A program made the translations under genes and the position numbers. From Xanthobacteraceae bacterium (GTDB taxonomy: Bacteria > Pseudomonadota > Alphaproteobacteria > Rhizobiales > Xanthobacteraceae), in contig JASHRR010000106.1 in assembly GCA_030037185.1 (NCBI GenBank), positions 1 through 31,459 of the forward strand: a stretch of 31,459 bases of DNA, in the 5' to 3' direction. Under the pieces are notes generated by a model. That model was not told the origin of the DNA and ran no database searches. It worked only from the letters and a program-made list of their open reading frames with translations. Below, one piece after another: positions 17,091-25,023 of the stretch (position 1 is the first letter of the stretch; every line of letters starts with the position of its first letter).

Positions 17091-18077
17091 TTATATTCTG
17101 AACTCGACGCCACGCTTGCGCCCCTGAGACATGTCCAGGAATAGCTCGTCGAGCGCGAACTTGCGCCGGATCAGCCCTTGCTCATAGGCGTAGCCAGCCA
17201 GCGTCTGAAGGTTGTGACGGTTCTTGTCGGTGAGGCCGTATTCCCAGGGATCAGGCCCCATGATCCTTTCCTGCTCCTCCCACGCTTCCCGGTAAAAGGC
17301 GAGCGGTACGACCCGCGGATTTGCCAATCGCTTCACGGCAACACTCTTGGCTTTATCAAAGGCGTGGAATAGGTTGATGGCAACCCACGGATTCCTATCG
17401 ATGACATGGCGTCTGATGCCGAGAACATGCATGATCGGGAAAATCGCGGTTTTTTGGTAAAACGCCAATTCTTCGGCGCGATAATCTAGAAAGAGGCGAC
17501 TAACCCGCGGGTCCTTTTCGAGAAGCGGACGGATCAAATCAGGATGCAGGACGGCATCGATCTCTCCGTCGGCCAGCATCTGCTCGATCGACGCATCGGC
17601 CGGCGCGCGCTCGATCTTGAAATCGGCACGCGGTGTAAATTCTAGTGTTTCGTCCAACTCGCAGACCCACTCAATCGAGTCGAGCGGTAGGCCGTATTGA
17701 TGTTGCAGGATTCCGCGCATCCACACGATGGCGGTGGCCTGAAACTGCTTGACGCCGACTGTCCGGCCAATGAGATCGCCGGGCGAGCGTATGCCCTTGG
17801 TGGTGTTGATGAAAATGAATCCGTGGCGAAACCTGCGGTGGAGAAAGACCGGAATCGCATCTACCGGCATCCCGTGATCGCGGGCGATGAGATAGGACGA
17901 GCACGAGATTTCCGCGACGTCGAATTCCTGGTTGCGTAAAAAGCGCCAATGCCGGGTTGTTGAATCCATCTCAGTGAGCACATTGAGGTCGAGCCCGTCC
18001 GGCATAACCTTTCCGTCGACGAGGGCGCGCACGATCTCGTAATCGCCGCAAGCGAGCGTCATTGGAAGCCTGGACAA
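17091..18077 (-). CDS. 4,5-dihydroxyphthalate decarboxylase-like protein
   Basis: This is a roughly 328-aa protein of the family annotated from Pht5, 4,5-dihydroxyphthalate decarboxylase. It opens with LACGDYEIVRALVDGKV and later has GLIRRKFALDELF, both familiar in that group. The fold is that of a periplasmic binding protein (NMT1/SsuA-like), but there is no signal peptide, so it acts in the cytoplasm. A decarboxylase, another ring-acid enzyme or an intracellular ligand binder are all possible. The start is either TTG 18077 (AGGGA upstream) or ATG 18062. It follows the M20 gene after a 151-bp gap and converges with the Mo-hydroxylase gene. Confidence 0.78.
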   Translation of the reverse strand: MSRLPMTLACGDYEIVRALVDGKVMPDGLDLNVLTEMDSTTRHWRFLRNQEFDVAEISCSSYLIARDHGMPVDAIPVFLHRRFRHGFIFINTTKGIRSPGDLIGRTVGVKQFQATAIVWMRGILQHQYGLPLDSIEWVCELDETLEFTPRADFKIERAPADASIEQMLADGEIDAVLHPDLIRPLLEKDPRVSRLFLDYRAEELAFYQKTAIFPIMHVLGIRRHVIDRNPWVAINLFHAFDKAKSVAVKRLANPRVVPLAFYREAWEEQERIMGPDPWEYGLTDKNRHNLQTLAGYAYEQGLIRRKFALDELFLDMSQGRKRGVEFRI

Positions 18078-18228
18078 GCGCGTTTTCCCTAAGAAAGAAT
18101 GGAGATGTCGGCGAGCCGCAAGTTAAGTCAATTTACGCGCTCTAGGCCAACAGGCAAGGCAGGTCGGATCGCGCTGGCGCTTCAGGGCGCCGATCGGTGA
18201 CGACCGCTTGCCGCGCTCACGGCAACGC

Positions 18229-19518
18229 TCAGTCGAGCCCCCTCGTGCGGGTGCAAATATCGAGCGCCATAAGTGCGTAGATTTGCGCCGCCTTGACCAT
18301 GACATCAATGTCGATCTCCTCGTTGCGCACGCTGATGCGCCGCCCACGTGGTCCTATCTTGATTGCCGGAATGCCCAGTTCGTTATAGATGTTGGTGTCG
18401 GTCCATATGCTGGCGCGATCGGGCGATTCCGGTTTGATGTCGGCGCCGAACAGATGCCGGTGGACCTCTTGGGCACAGTTGACCAGCGGCTCGACGTTCT
18501 TGCCCTCATGTCCGAGCAACGATTTATAGACGTCGATCTCGAAATCGAGCTCCGTCGCATCAAGCGCGCGTTCCAATTCGCGTTGAACGGTCGTCGGCCG
18601 CACCTGCGGCGGCATGCGCACATCTACGTAGATCGAACAGACGCCGGGGAAATAGTTCGGCCGATAGGGTGCGCCGCCCTCGATCGCACCGACATTCACC
18701 TTCGGAAGCAGCGGGCCGGTTGGGGATCGATAGACGTATTTGCGCTCGAACGCTGCGCCCCACTTCTCCACTGCATCGATGATCCGCGTCATCTTGACAA
18801 TGGCGTTGACCTTCTCCATCGGGAACTCGGCCCGATCCGTCCCCCAGGCAGCTTCCGCCCGGCCAAATGTCGTCACCCTGACCTGTACAACGCCGGCCTG
18901 AGTCCACACGATGTTGAGGTCCGAGCCGTCAGTCACGACGGCGTAATCGGTGTGCATCCCATGGGACAACAGATGGCGCGTGCCGACGCCTTCGCCGCGA
19001 TAGTCCTGGCCTTGCCACGGACCGACCGGGGTGCGGGAAATTTCACCGACGACCGCCGCCAGCACCACGTCGCCCTTGAGCTTGACGCCGCTTCTCTTCA
19101 GCGCCCTCCCGGCCACCATGAAAGACGCCAGGCCGCCTTTCATGTTGGATATCCCCAGGCCCTGCACCTTGCCGCCGACGATGCGTCCACGCAGCTCATC
19201 GTCAGGCTCAAGCTTTGCTGCCATGCGAACGTCGTCGCGCGTTCCGGTGAAGCTCGTGTCGGTATGGCCATTAAATCCGAGGCTGTATCCGGTGCCGTCC
19301 CCTTTGAGAATGCCAACCGCATTCGGCCGGTCGATTTCCACTTCCTGTCGAACAGCTTTCAACCCGCTGGCCTCGAACCAAGCCAGGATGAATTCGGCAA
19401 TTGCCTTTTCGTGACCGGTCGGGCTCGGGATGCTGGTCAGCTCGCAGCCGAGCTGCGCCAGCTCATCGCGATCGATGTGAGCAAGAACTTCTTTTGCTGC
19501 TTCGCCGTCGATTGCCAC
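18229..19518 (-). CDS. M20-family amidohydrolase/deacylase (ArgE/DapE-like)
   Basis: This 429-aa protein of the M20/ArgE-DapE fold would hydrolyse an N-acyl or carbamoyl amide. Visible metal-site remnants are NGHTDT (His85, Asp87), ISNMKGG (Asn125 where canonical enzymes have the bridging Asp) and VVGEIS (Glu159). The C-terminal site GPRGRRISVRNEE (389-401) lacks the usual His. I recall an M20 subgroup with SNMKG and VVGEI, so this may be a subgroup trait rather than decay. The start is probably GTG 19518 after GGGGGCGAG; the frame is open to 19608. It is divergent from the deacetylase operon across a 280-bp region. Substrate unknown; allantoate- or N-carbamoyl-type amides are plausible. Confidence 0.85.
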   Translation of the reverse strand: MAIDGEAAKEVLAHIDRDELAQLGCELTSIPSPTGHEKAIAEFILAWFEASGLKAVRQEVEIDRPNAVGILKGDGTGYSLGFNGHTDTSFTGTRDDVRMAAKLEPDDELRGRIVGGKVQGLGISNMKGGLASFMVAGRALKRSGVKLKGDVVLAAVVGEISRTPVGPWQGQDYRGEGVGTRHLLSHGMHTDYAVVTDGSDLNIVWTQAGVVQVRVTTFGRAEAAWGTDRAEFPMEKVNAIVKMTRIIDAVEKWGAAFERKYVYRSPTGPLLPKVNVGAIEGGAPYRPNYFPGVCSIYVDVRMPPQVRPTTVQRELERALDATELDFEIDVYKSLLGHEGKNVEPLVNCAQEVHRHLFGADIKPESPDRASIWTDTNIYNELGIPAIKIGPRGRRISVRNEEIDIDVMVKAAQIYALMALDICTRTRGLD

Positions 19519-19596
19519 AACTCGCCCCCATCGCAGGATGCGCGCCCAGCGATCATGCGCGTCCAGGACACCGGCGCAAGCCCCTCGGGCAGCCCG

Positions 19597-19606
19597 CCCC
19601 CCCCCC
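19597..19606. repeat. Run of ten C
   Basis: This homopolymer C10 (G10 on the minus strand) lies in the divergent region upstream of the M20 gene. If translation began at the farther ATG (19608), the run would fall directly after the start codon. It is prone to slippage and to sequencing error. Confidence 0.7.
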
Positions 19607-19798
19607 ATCAGCCCGGATCAGCCACCCGGGCTTGCAGACAGGCCGGGCTGCGCCAAAGAATTCCAAGCGACCGCCACTGCTGAAGCAATGGTCAGGCTTG
19701 CTGTCACGTAGTAAAAACGGGGCGCGCGATCGATCCGGGCCGGAGGCAGAGCCGATGGCGAGGATTTGGATTCCACCACCCTGCGTAAGCGAGCCGAC

Positions 19799-20692
19799 AT
19801 GAAGCCGCGCCCCTATGGCCCCTTTCCGTACTCGCCCATCATCCGCCGGCCGAAGCTCACTTGGCCTGACGGTGCCAGGGTCGCGCTCTGGGTCATCCCA
19901 AATATCGAGTTTTTTTCGCTGGCGGAACGTCCGGCCGGTTACAGCGCCGCCACCAAGATCCCCGACGTCGTGATGTGGTCTGAGCGCGACTACGGCAACC
20001 GGATCGGCGTATGGCGGCTAATGGAGGTGCTGGACCGCTACGGGATCCGCGCCTCGGTGGCGCTCAACAGCCTGGTGTGCGAGCACCATCCGGTCATCAT
20101 CGAGGAGGGCGGCAAGCGCAAGTGGGAATGGATGGGCCACAACGAAAGCAATACCCGCCGGCTGAATGAGGCAGCGCCCGCCGAGGAGGCTCAGATCATC
20201 AGCCGCACCTTCACGACGATCGAACGCACCACCGGGACCCGGCCAAAAGGCTGGCTCAGCTCGGGGCTGCAGGAAACCTGGGATTCGCTCGATCTCCTGG
20301 CCGCCGAGGGCTGCCGATACGTATGCGACTGGTGCAACGACGATCAGCCCTACATCATGAATCTGGACGGCGGGCGCCGGCTGGTCTCGGTGCCGTATCC
20401 TCAGCAGACCAATGACAAGCCCGCCTATGAACGCCTGTACGTGTCACCTGCCGAATTCCGCGACATGATCTGCCGCACGTTCGACGTGCTCTATCGCGAG
20501 GGTGCCGATTCCGGCCGGGTGCTTCCGATCGCGCTCCACCCCTATATCAGCGGCGTGCCTCACCGCATTGGAGCGCTCGACGCGGCGCTCGAATACATCT
20601 GCCGCCACGAGGGTGTCTGGCGCACCACCGGTGCCGAGATTGCCGCCTTCTACCTGTCGCCTGCAGCAGCGGTGCATCGAGGAGACGCGTGA
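19799..20692 (+). CDS. Polysaccharide deacetylase family protein (PuuE allantoinase-like)
   Basis: This 297-aa cytoplasmic NodB-fold protein contains YGPFPYSPI, ARVALWVIPNIEFF, DYGNRIGVWRL (64-73), WMGHNES (111-117, His114), RYVCDWCNDDQPY (173-185) and HPYISGVPHRI (247-257). These are features of the PuuE-like branch, where relatives act on cyclic amides such as allantoin, rather than of chitin deacetylases. The classical TFDD motif is replaced by IPNIEFF. ATG 19799 matches the usual family beginning; a TTG at 19766 is in frame. It is first in a plus-strand operon. Its stop overlaps the start of the next gene, tying the enzyme to the ABC importer. Substrate unknown. Confidence 0.85.
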   Translation: MKPRPYGPFPYSPIIRRPKLTWPDGARVALWVIPNIEFFSLAERPAGYSAATKIPDVVMWSERDYGNRIGVWRLMEVLDRYGIRASVALNSLVCEHHPVIIEEGGKRKWEWMGHNESNTRRLNEAAPAEEAQIISRTFTTIERTTGTRPKGWLSSGLQETWDSLDLLAAEGCRYVCDWCNDDQPYIMNLDGGRRLVSVPYPQQTNDKPAYERLYVSPAEFRDMICRTFDVLYREGADSGRVLPIALHPYISGVPHRIGALDAALEYICRHEGVWRTTGAEIAAFYLSPAAAVHRGDA

Positions 20693-21702
20693 TGGGCCTT
20701 AGCGCCGGCGCCCCAGCCGGATACCGAAGGAAGTGGGACAGCCGCAATCTTGGCGTGATCGCAATCGCCGTCATCGGCTTGCTCTTTTTTGCACCGGCGG
20801 CGGGCGCCACCGAAACCGTTATCGCCGGAGGCGTGTCGTCCGGATCAACCAATCTGTGGCCAATCCATATCGGCATCCGCAAAGGTCTGTTTCAGGCCGC
20901 AGGCATCACTGTCGACCTCGTCTTCGCGCAATCGAATGCGAGCGTGATCCAGCAGCTTGCCGCCAACTCCATCAATGTGAGCGTCGGCAGCGGTTTGGTC
21001 GATCCGATCCGGGCGGTCGAGAAGGGGGCGCCGGTTGCGCTGATCCGTATCGAAACCCAGAAGCCCCCTTATGCGCTTCTTGCCAAGCCGGCGGTGAAAT
21101 CGATCGCGGACCTCAGGGGGAAAACCGTGTCTGTGGGCGGGCCGAAGGACATCACCCGGATCTTCTTCGAACGCATGCTGGCCCTGAGCGCAGTAGCACC
21201 CGGGGATGTGGACTTGATCTTTGCCGGCGCGACTTCGGCCCGCATGGCCGCACTGCAGTCGGGAGCTGCGGACGCCGCGCTGCTGACCACGCCTTATAAT
21301 TTTCACGCCGAAGCGGCCGGGTATCGCAATCTTGGTGTGACCGCCGCGATGGTTGACATGCCGTTTTCCGGCGTTTCCATCAACCGCAACTGGGCCAGCC
21401 GCAACATGAAAACGGCGCAAGCCTATCTTGAGGTGTATTCGAAGGCGATCCTGTGGCTACAGGACCCGGCAAACCGCCGGGAGGCCATCGATATTATGCT
21501 CGCCGTGAGCAGTCTCAAGCCAGAGGATGTCGCCAAGAGCTACGATTTTCTCCTCGGCGGGCAATTCTTCGAAACGACCGGCATGATCTCTCGCGCCAAG
21601 CTCGGCAAGGTGCTGGAAGCGCTGCGGGAGCTTGGCGATATCCCCCCCAACATGCCGGTCGAGAGCCTGTTCATGCCGGGATTGACGCGGGTCAGCGATT
21701 GA
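20692..21702 (+). CDS. NitT/TauT-type ABC transporter substrate-binding protein, copy 1
   Basis: This 336-aa periplasmic binding protein of the SsuA/NMT1 family has a signal peptide of about 39 residues (VIAIAVIGLLFFAPAAGA). Conserved stretches include STNLWPI, SGLVDPIRAV, GGPKDITRIFFERM and DLIFAGAT. The ATG overlaps the deacetylase stop and has GGAG 7 bases upstream. The following gene is a clear paralogue with the same motifs, and the two precede a single permease and ATPase. Family members bind taurine, nitrate, thiamin precursors or riboflavin; the ligand here is not known but is probably the deacetylase substrate. Confidence 0.9.
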   Translation: MGLSAGAPAGYRRKWDSRNLGVIAIAVIGLLFFAPAAGATETVIAGGVSSGSTNLWPIHIGIRKGLFQAAGITVDLVFAQSNASVIQQLAANSINVSVGSGLVDPIRAVEKGAPVALIRIETQKPPYALLAKPAVKSIADLRGKTVSVGGPKDITRIFFERMLALSAVAPGDVDLIFAGATSARMAALQSGAADAALLTTPYNFHAEAAGYRNLGVTAAMVDMPFSGVSINRNWASRNMKTAQAYLEVYSKAILWLQDPANRREAIDIMLAVSSLKPEDVAKSYDFLLGGQFFETTGMISRAKLGKVLEALRELGDIPPNMPVESLFMPGLTRVSD

Positions 21703-21735
21703 GAGTCGAATGGAGAGCGCAGATCGAGGGTCAGC

Positions 21736-22788
21736 ATGATGGCGCTGGGATTCGAGCCGACGCTGCGTAGGGTGGTTGGGTTTTTGAAGCGATGGCAATC
21801 CCGGCGTGATTGCGCCGCATCAAAAGTCGCGACGTTACTGCGCGGATTCGTGTTTCCCCTCATCCTGGCATCGGCGTCTTACGCCAGCGCCGCCGACACC
21901 GTGGTCGTCGGCACTGTCGGCTCGACATCGGCCAATTTGTGGCCGGTCTTGATCGGCCTCAACAAAGGCATGTTCGCCGAAAAGGCCATCAAGGTCGATC
22001 TCGTCTACGTGCAGTCGAGCGCCGCCGTCGTTGCGCAGCTCACCGCGGGCTCCCTCGACGTTACCATGTCGACCGGCCTGGTCGATCCGATCCGCGCCGT
22101 CGACAAAGGCTCGCCGATTGCAATCGTCCGCTTCGAATCTCAGGCGCCGCCCTACGCCCTGGTCGCGAAACCGAATATCAAGAGCCTGCGCGATCTCAAG
22201 GGTAAGCTGATCTCGCTTGGCGGCGCCAAGGACATTACACGCATCTATGTGGAGCGCATGCTGGCACCGAGCGGCGTCAAAGCCGGCGAGTTCGACATGG
22301 TATTCGCGGGCGCCACCGCGGCGCGTGCGGCGGCGCTGCAGGCGGGTGCGGTCGACGCCGCCATCCTGCTGCCGCCGTCGAATTTTCAGGCGGTAGCAAA
22401 CGGCTTTAACCAACTCGGCCTCGCGGCGGACTTTACGCCCGAACTGCCGTTCTCGGGTACGGTGGTCAACGTGGCCTGGGCGACAGCCCACAAAGCGATC
22501 CTGCTGCGCCTGCTCGAGGCCCATACCCGGGCGGTCGCCTGGTTCGAGGACGACCGCAATCGCGCCGAAGCAGTGGCCATGTTGGTCAAGGCGAGCGGCC
22601 TCAAAGCCGACGAGGTCGAGAAGGCCTATGACTTTTATCGCAAGGGAAAGTTTTTCGATTCGTCGGGCCGGGTCTCGATCCGACGGCTCAAGGCGCTGAT
22701 CGGGGCGCTGGAAAGCCTCGGAGACTTGCCGCCCGGTATTGACGTCAATCGCCTGCTGTTGCCGGGCGTGACGGCCGTCTCCGATTGA
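21736..22788 (+). CDS. NitT/TauT-type ABC transporter substrate-binding protein, copy 2
   Basis: This 350-aa paralogue of the preceding protein shares SANLWPV, TGLVDPIRAV, PPYALVAKP, GGAKDITRIYVERM, VFAGAT and the C-terminal LLLPGVTAVSD (copy 1 ends FMPGLTRVSD). Signal peptide cleavage is likely after residue 52 (ASYASA, then AD), behind an unusually long 35-residue N-region. ATG 21736 follows GAGGG with good spacing. The tandem pair with one permease suggests two related ligands, or a duplication of one importer component. The gap to copy 1 is 33 bp. Confidence 0.9.
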   Translation: MMALGFEPTLRRVVGFLKRWQSRRDCAASKVATLLRGFVFPLILASASYASAADTVVVGTVGSTSANLWPVLIGLNKGMFAEKAIKVDLVYVQSSAAVVAQLTAGSLDVTMSTGLVDPIRAVDKGSPIAIVRFESQAPPYALVAKPNIKSLRDLKGKLISLGGAKDITRIYVERMLAPSGVKAGEFDMVFAGATAARAAALQAGAVDAAILLPPSNFQAVANGFNQLGLAADFTPELPFSGTVVNVAWATAHKAILLRLLEAHTRAVAWFEDDRNRAEAVAMLVKASGLKADEVEKAYDFYRKGKFFDSSGRVSIRRLKALIGALESLGDLPPGIDVNRLLLPGVTAVSD

Positions 22789-22948
22789 TTTAGCGCGCTC
22801 GCCTGTTAGGCTCGCGATATCCCTGCCCAGTACCGGCCGGGCAAGGAAGGATCGATTTAGGCGATCGCCCGGCGATCCCGGGAGTCCTCGACAGGGAGAT
22901 GAGGGCACAGCTGACTTCATCGAAAGGCGCTCTAACCCCTTCGCATTG

Positions 22949-23776
22949 ATGGCGACGATCTCATCCCATACCGACGAAATTGCCGTGGCGCGCACTGCGA
23001 CCTCGCATGCCGGCGCACCTTTTCGCCTGAGAGGACTGCAGTTTGCCGGGCTGCTCTCAATTCTGGCCGGGCTCGCCCTGTGGGAATTCTTCAGCCGCGT
23101 GGTGGTCGCCAATGCCTTGTTCTTGGCCGCCCCGACCCAGATTTTCGGCGCCATCTATCGACTCGCGGTCAGTGGCCAATTGGGGCCGCATATCGCGATC
23201 AGCGCGGCCGAGTTTGCCATTGGCTATGCGATCGCAAGCCTGTTGGGGATCGTGATCGGCTTCGGCATGGCGAGCAGCGAACTGGGCAAGAAGATCTTGC
23301 AACCGTGGATCGCTGGGCTCTATGCGACGCCCACCATCGCGCTAGCACCGCTGTTCATTCTGTGGCTGGGCATTGGAATCTGGTCGAAGGTGCTGGTGGT
23401 CATCTTTCTGGTGCTGTTCCCGGTCACCATCAACACCGAGGCGGGCTTACGCACCACCAGCGCCCGGCTCATCGAGATGTTGCGCAGCTTCGGCGCGACG
23501 CCGCGGCAGATCTTCTTCAAATTGTCGTTACCGTCCGCGATGCCCTTCATCCTCGCCGGTCTCAAACTTGGCATCGGCCGTGGCCTGATCGGTGTGGTCG
23601 TGGCTGAGCTATTCGGATCGCGCGCAGGTATCGGCCGACTGATCAGCCAGTCAGCTGATGCCTTCAACATGCCGGAGTTGTTTGCCGGGGTGGTTATCCT
23701 TGCCGTTGCGGGGATCGCAATGACCGCCGGTTTTACCCGGATCGAGCGTGTGCTGGTGCCGTGGACGCGAGATTAA
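22949..23776 (+). CDS. NitT/TauT-type ABC transporter permease
   Basis: This 275-aa inner-membrane permease of the SsuC/TauC type has about six hydrophobic segments. The first is at about residues 33-50 (FAGLLSILAGLALWEFF). The cytoplasmic EAA-like loop that docks the ATPase is MLRSFGATPRQIFFKLSLP (178-196), followed by IGRGLIGVVVAELFG. ATG 22949 was chosen over the adjoining TTG. A 160-bp gap separates it from copy 2, containing a TGCCC/GGGCA hairpin, which could tune expression relative to the binding proteins. The ATPase gene starts 4 bp after its stop. Confidence 0.93.
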   Translation: MATISSHTDEIAVARTATSHAGAPFRLRGLQFAGLLSILAGLALWEFFSRVVVANALFLAAPTQIFGAIYRLAVSGQLGPHIAISAAEFAIGYAIASLLGIVIGFGMASSELGKKILQPWIAGLYATPTIALAPLFILWLGIGIWSKVLVVIFLVLFPVTINTEAGLRTTSARLIEMLRSFGATPRQIFFKLSLPSAMPFILAGLKLGIGRGLIGVVVAELFGSRAGIGRLISQSADAFNMPELFAGVVILAVAGIAMTAGFTRIERVLVPWTRD

Positions 23777-23780
23777 TGGC

Positions 23781-24569
23781 GTGACGGTCAAGCTTTCCCT
23801 GAATGGACTGACCAAGCGCTTTGGCGAGCTTGAGGTTCTTCGCGAAATCAACGTTGCGATTGCTCGCGGCGCATTCATCTCGCTGGTCGGTCCAAGCGGC
23901 TGCGGCAAGACCACCTTGCTGCGCATCGTGGCAGGACTGGAGCCGGCAAGCTCCGGCGCCGTGCTGCTCGACGGCCGTGCCGTAGGCGCGCCGGGTGGCG
24001 ATCGCGGCTTCGTGTTTCAGAGCGACAACCTGCTGCCGTGGCGCACGGTGTTCGACAATGCAATCATCGGCCCCGAGATCATGGGCCGTACCGGCGCTGC
24101 GGAGAAGCACCGTATCCGCGATCTCTTGCATCTCGTCGGCCTCGAAGGATTCGAAAACTATTTCCCGCGCCAACTTTCCGGCGGCATGCGCCAGCGCGTC
24201 AACCTCGCACGGGCGCTTGCGATCGATCCCGACATCCTCCTTATGGACGAGCCGTTTTCGGCGCTCGACGCCCAGACCAGGGAAATCATGCAGACCGAGC
24301 TGATGCGCATCTGGGAGGAGGGCCGCAAAACCGTGCTGTTCGTCACCCACCAGATCGACGAGGCGGTATTCTTATCGGACAGGGTGTTGGTCCTGGCGCG
24401 GCGGCCCGGCCGCATCCAGGAGAATATCGACGTCGCGCTGCCGCGCCCGCGCGGGCTCGCCATCAAGCGTACGGCGGAATTCACGGCCTATGTGGACCGG
24501 ATATGGCGGCTGATCGAGGATGATGTGCGCGCGAGCGTGATCGAGGACATGCGAGAGCATGGGACATAA
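23781..24569 (+). CDS. NitT/TauT-type ABC transporter ATP-binding protein
   Basis: This 262-aa ATPase energises the importer encoded just upstream. Every motif is intact: Walker A GPSGCGKTT (37-45), Q-loop VFQSDNLLPW (Gln80), signature LSGGMRQR (132-139), Walker B ILLMDEPFSALD (152-163) and H-loop FVTHQIDEA (His190). The start is GTG 23781, 4 bp after the permease stop; the frame is open to 23748 inside the permease gene. It is the last gene of the deacetylase-binding protein-permease-ATPase operon. Confidence 0.95.
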   Translation: MTVKLSLNGLTKRFGELEVLREINVAIARGAFISLVGPSGCGKTTLLRIVAGLEPASSGAVLLDGRAVGAPGGDRGFVFQSDNLLPWRTVFDNAIIGPEIMGRTGAAEKHRIRDLLHLVGLEGFENYFPRQLSGGMRQRVNLARALAIDPDILLMDEPFSALDAQTREIMQTELMRIWEEGRKTVLFVTHQIDEAVFLSDRVLVLARRPGRIQENIDVALPRPRGLAIKRTAEFTAYVDRIWRLIEDDVRASVIEDMREHGT

Positions 24570-24592
24570 CGCCTTACGGCGAAACGGAACCA

Positions 24593-24668
24593 GGTGTCAT
24601 TCCTGCGAAAGACGCAATCGATCCGGCGGCACCGCCGACCGGGTCGCCGGTTGTGCGGACGATGACCC
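24593..24668. repeat. Degenerate palindromic repeat after the ABC operon
   Basis: GGTGTCATTCCTGCGAAAG opens and GATGACCC closes an imperfect 76-bp palindrome with an inner GGCGG/CCGCC pair. It resembles the repeat at 3841-3926 in its outer ends. It lies 24 nt past the ATPase stop and could serve as the operon's 3' hairpin. Confidence 0.5.
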
Positions 24669-24965
24669 GGTGCGCCAGCCAGTCCCCGAAGGCTTGTTCG
24701 ACGTATTGCTTGAGGACCGACAACGGCGCCCCCTCCCCATGAGATAATGCAATGGGACCAGGACCAGAAAACCGGAGTAGGATAGACTGAGTTCAGCCAG
24801 CGAACTCCTTAACCTAACAGCCGAGAACTTATGGGGTTGTTCACGAACACGGAAAGATCGGGGGAGGCATCCTCGTCAATAGGCATCGGATACGAGCTCT
24901 TTCCGACTGCGGCGCGGGAACGCGCGTTGTGGCACTGCCAGCTCTCTTGGGTCGGGAACCGGCCT

Positions 24966-25016
24966 GGGCCGTGAGGCCCGAACCTCCATCTGGAGCCGCG
25001 AAAAGCGGCTAGATGG
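24966..25016 (-). terminator. Double hairpin 3' of the third binding-protein gene
   Basis: Reading the minus strand, the stop codon is followed 7 nt later by a 12-bp stem (CCATCT/AGATGG and AGCCGC/GCGGCT around a 5-nt loop, with a 2-nt bulge; 24986-25016). A second hairpin, GGGCC-GTGA-GGCCC, is at 24966-24979. There is no U-tract, so a rho-independent terminator is not certain; an RNA-stabilising or repeat-derived structure is equally possible. Confidence 0.5.
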
Positions 25017-25023
25017 AAGTCGT

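Larger units (their letters stand above)
24570..25023. other. 454-bp gene-free region between convergent operons
   Basis: No credible gene is present. It holds the degenerate palindrome at its left end and two strong hairpins at its right end (24966-24979 and 24986-25016). The middle shows nothing recognisable. Transcripts of the ABC operon and of the iorAB unit meet here. Confidence 0.5.

Noticed and set aside
15557..17113. Long open frame (518 codons) on the minus strand
   Set aside because: It lies antisense to the molybdenum subunit, whose family motifs are intact. Its translation is Arg/His-rich with no motif; it is a GC-rich shadow.
18208..19683. Long open frame (491 codons) on the plus strand
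   Set aside because: Antisense shadow of the M20 gene; no motif, and a composition typical of a shadow frame.
21835..23154. Long open frame (439 codons) on the minus strand
   Set aside because: It spans antisense across a binding-protein gene, an intergenic gap and the permease start. A real gene would not mirror several genes.
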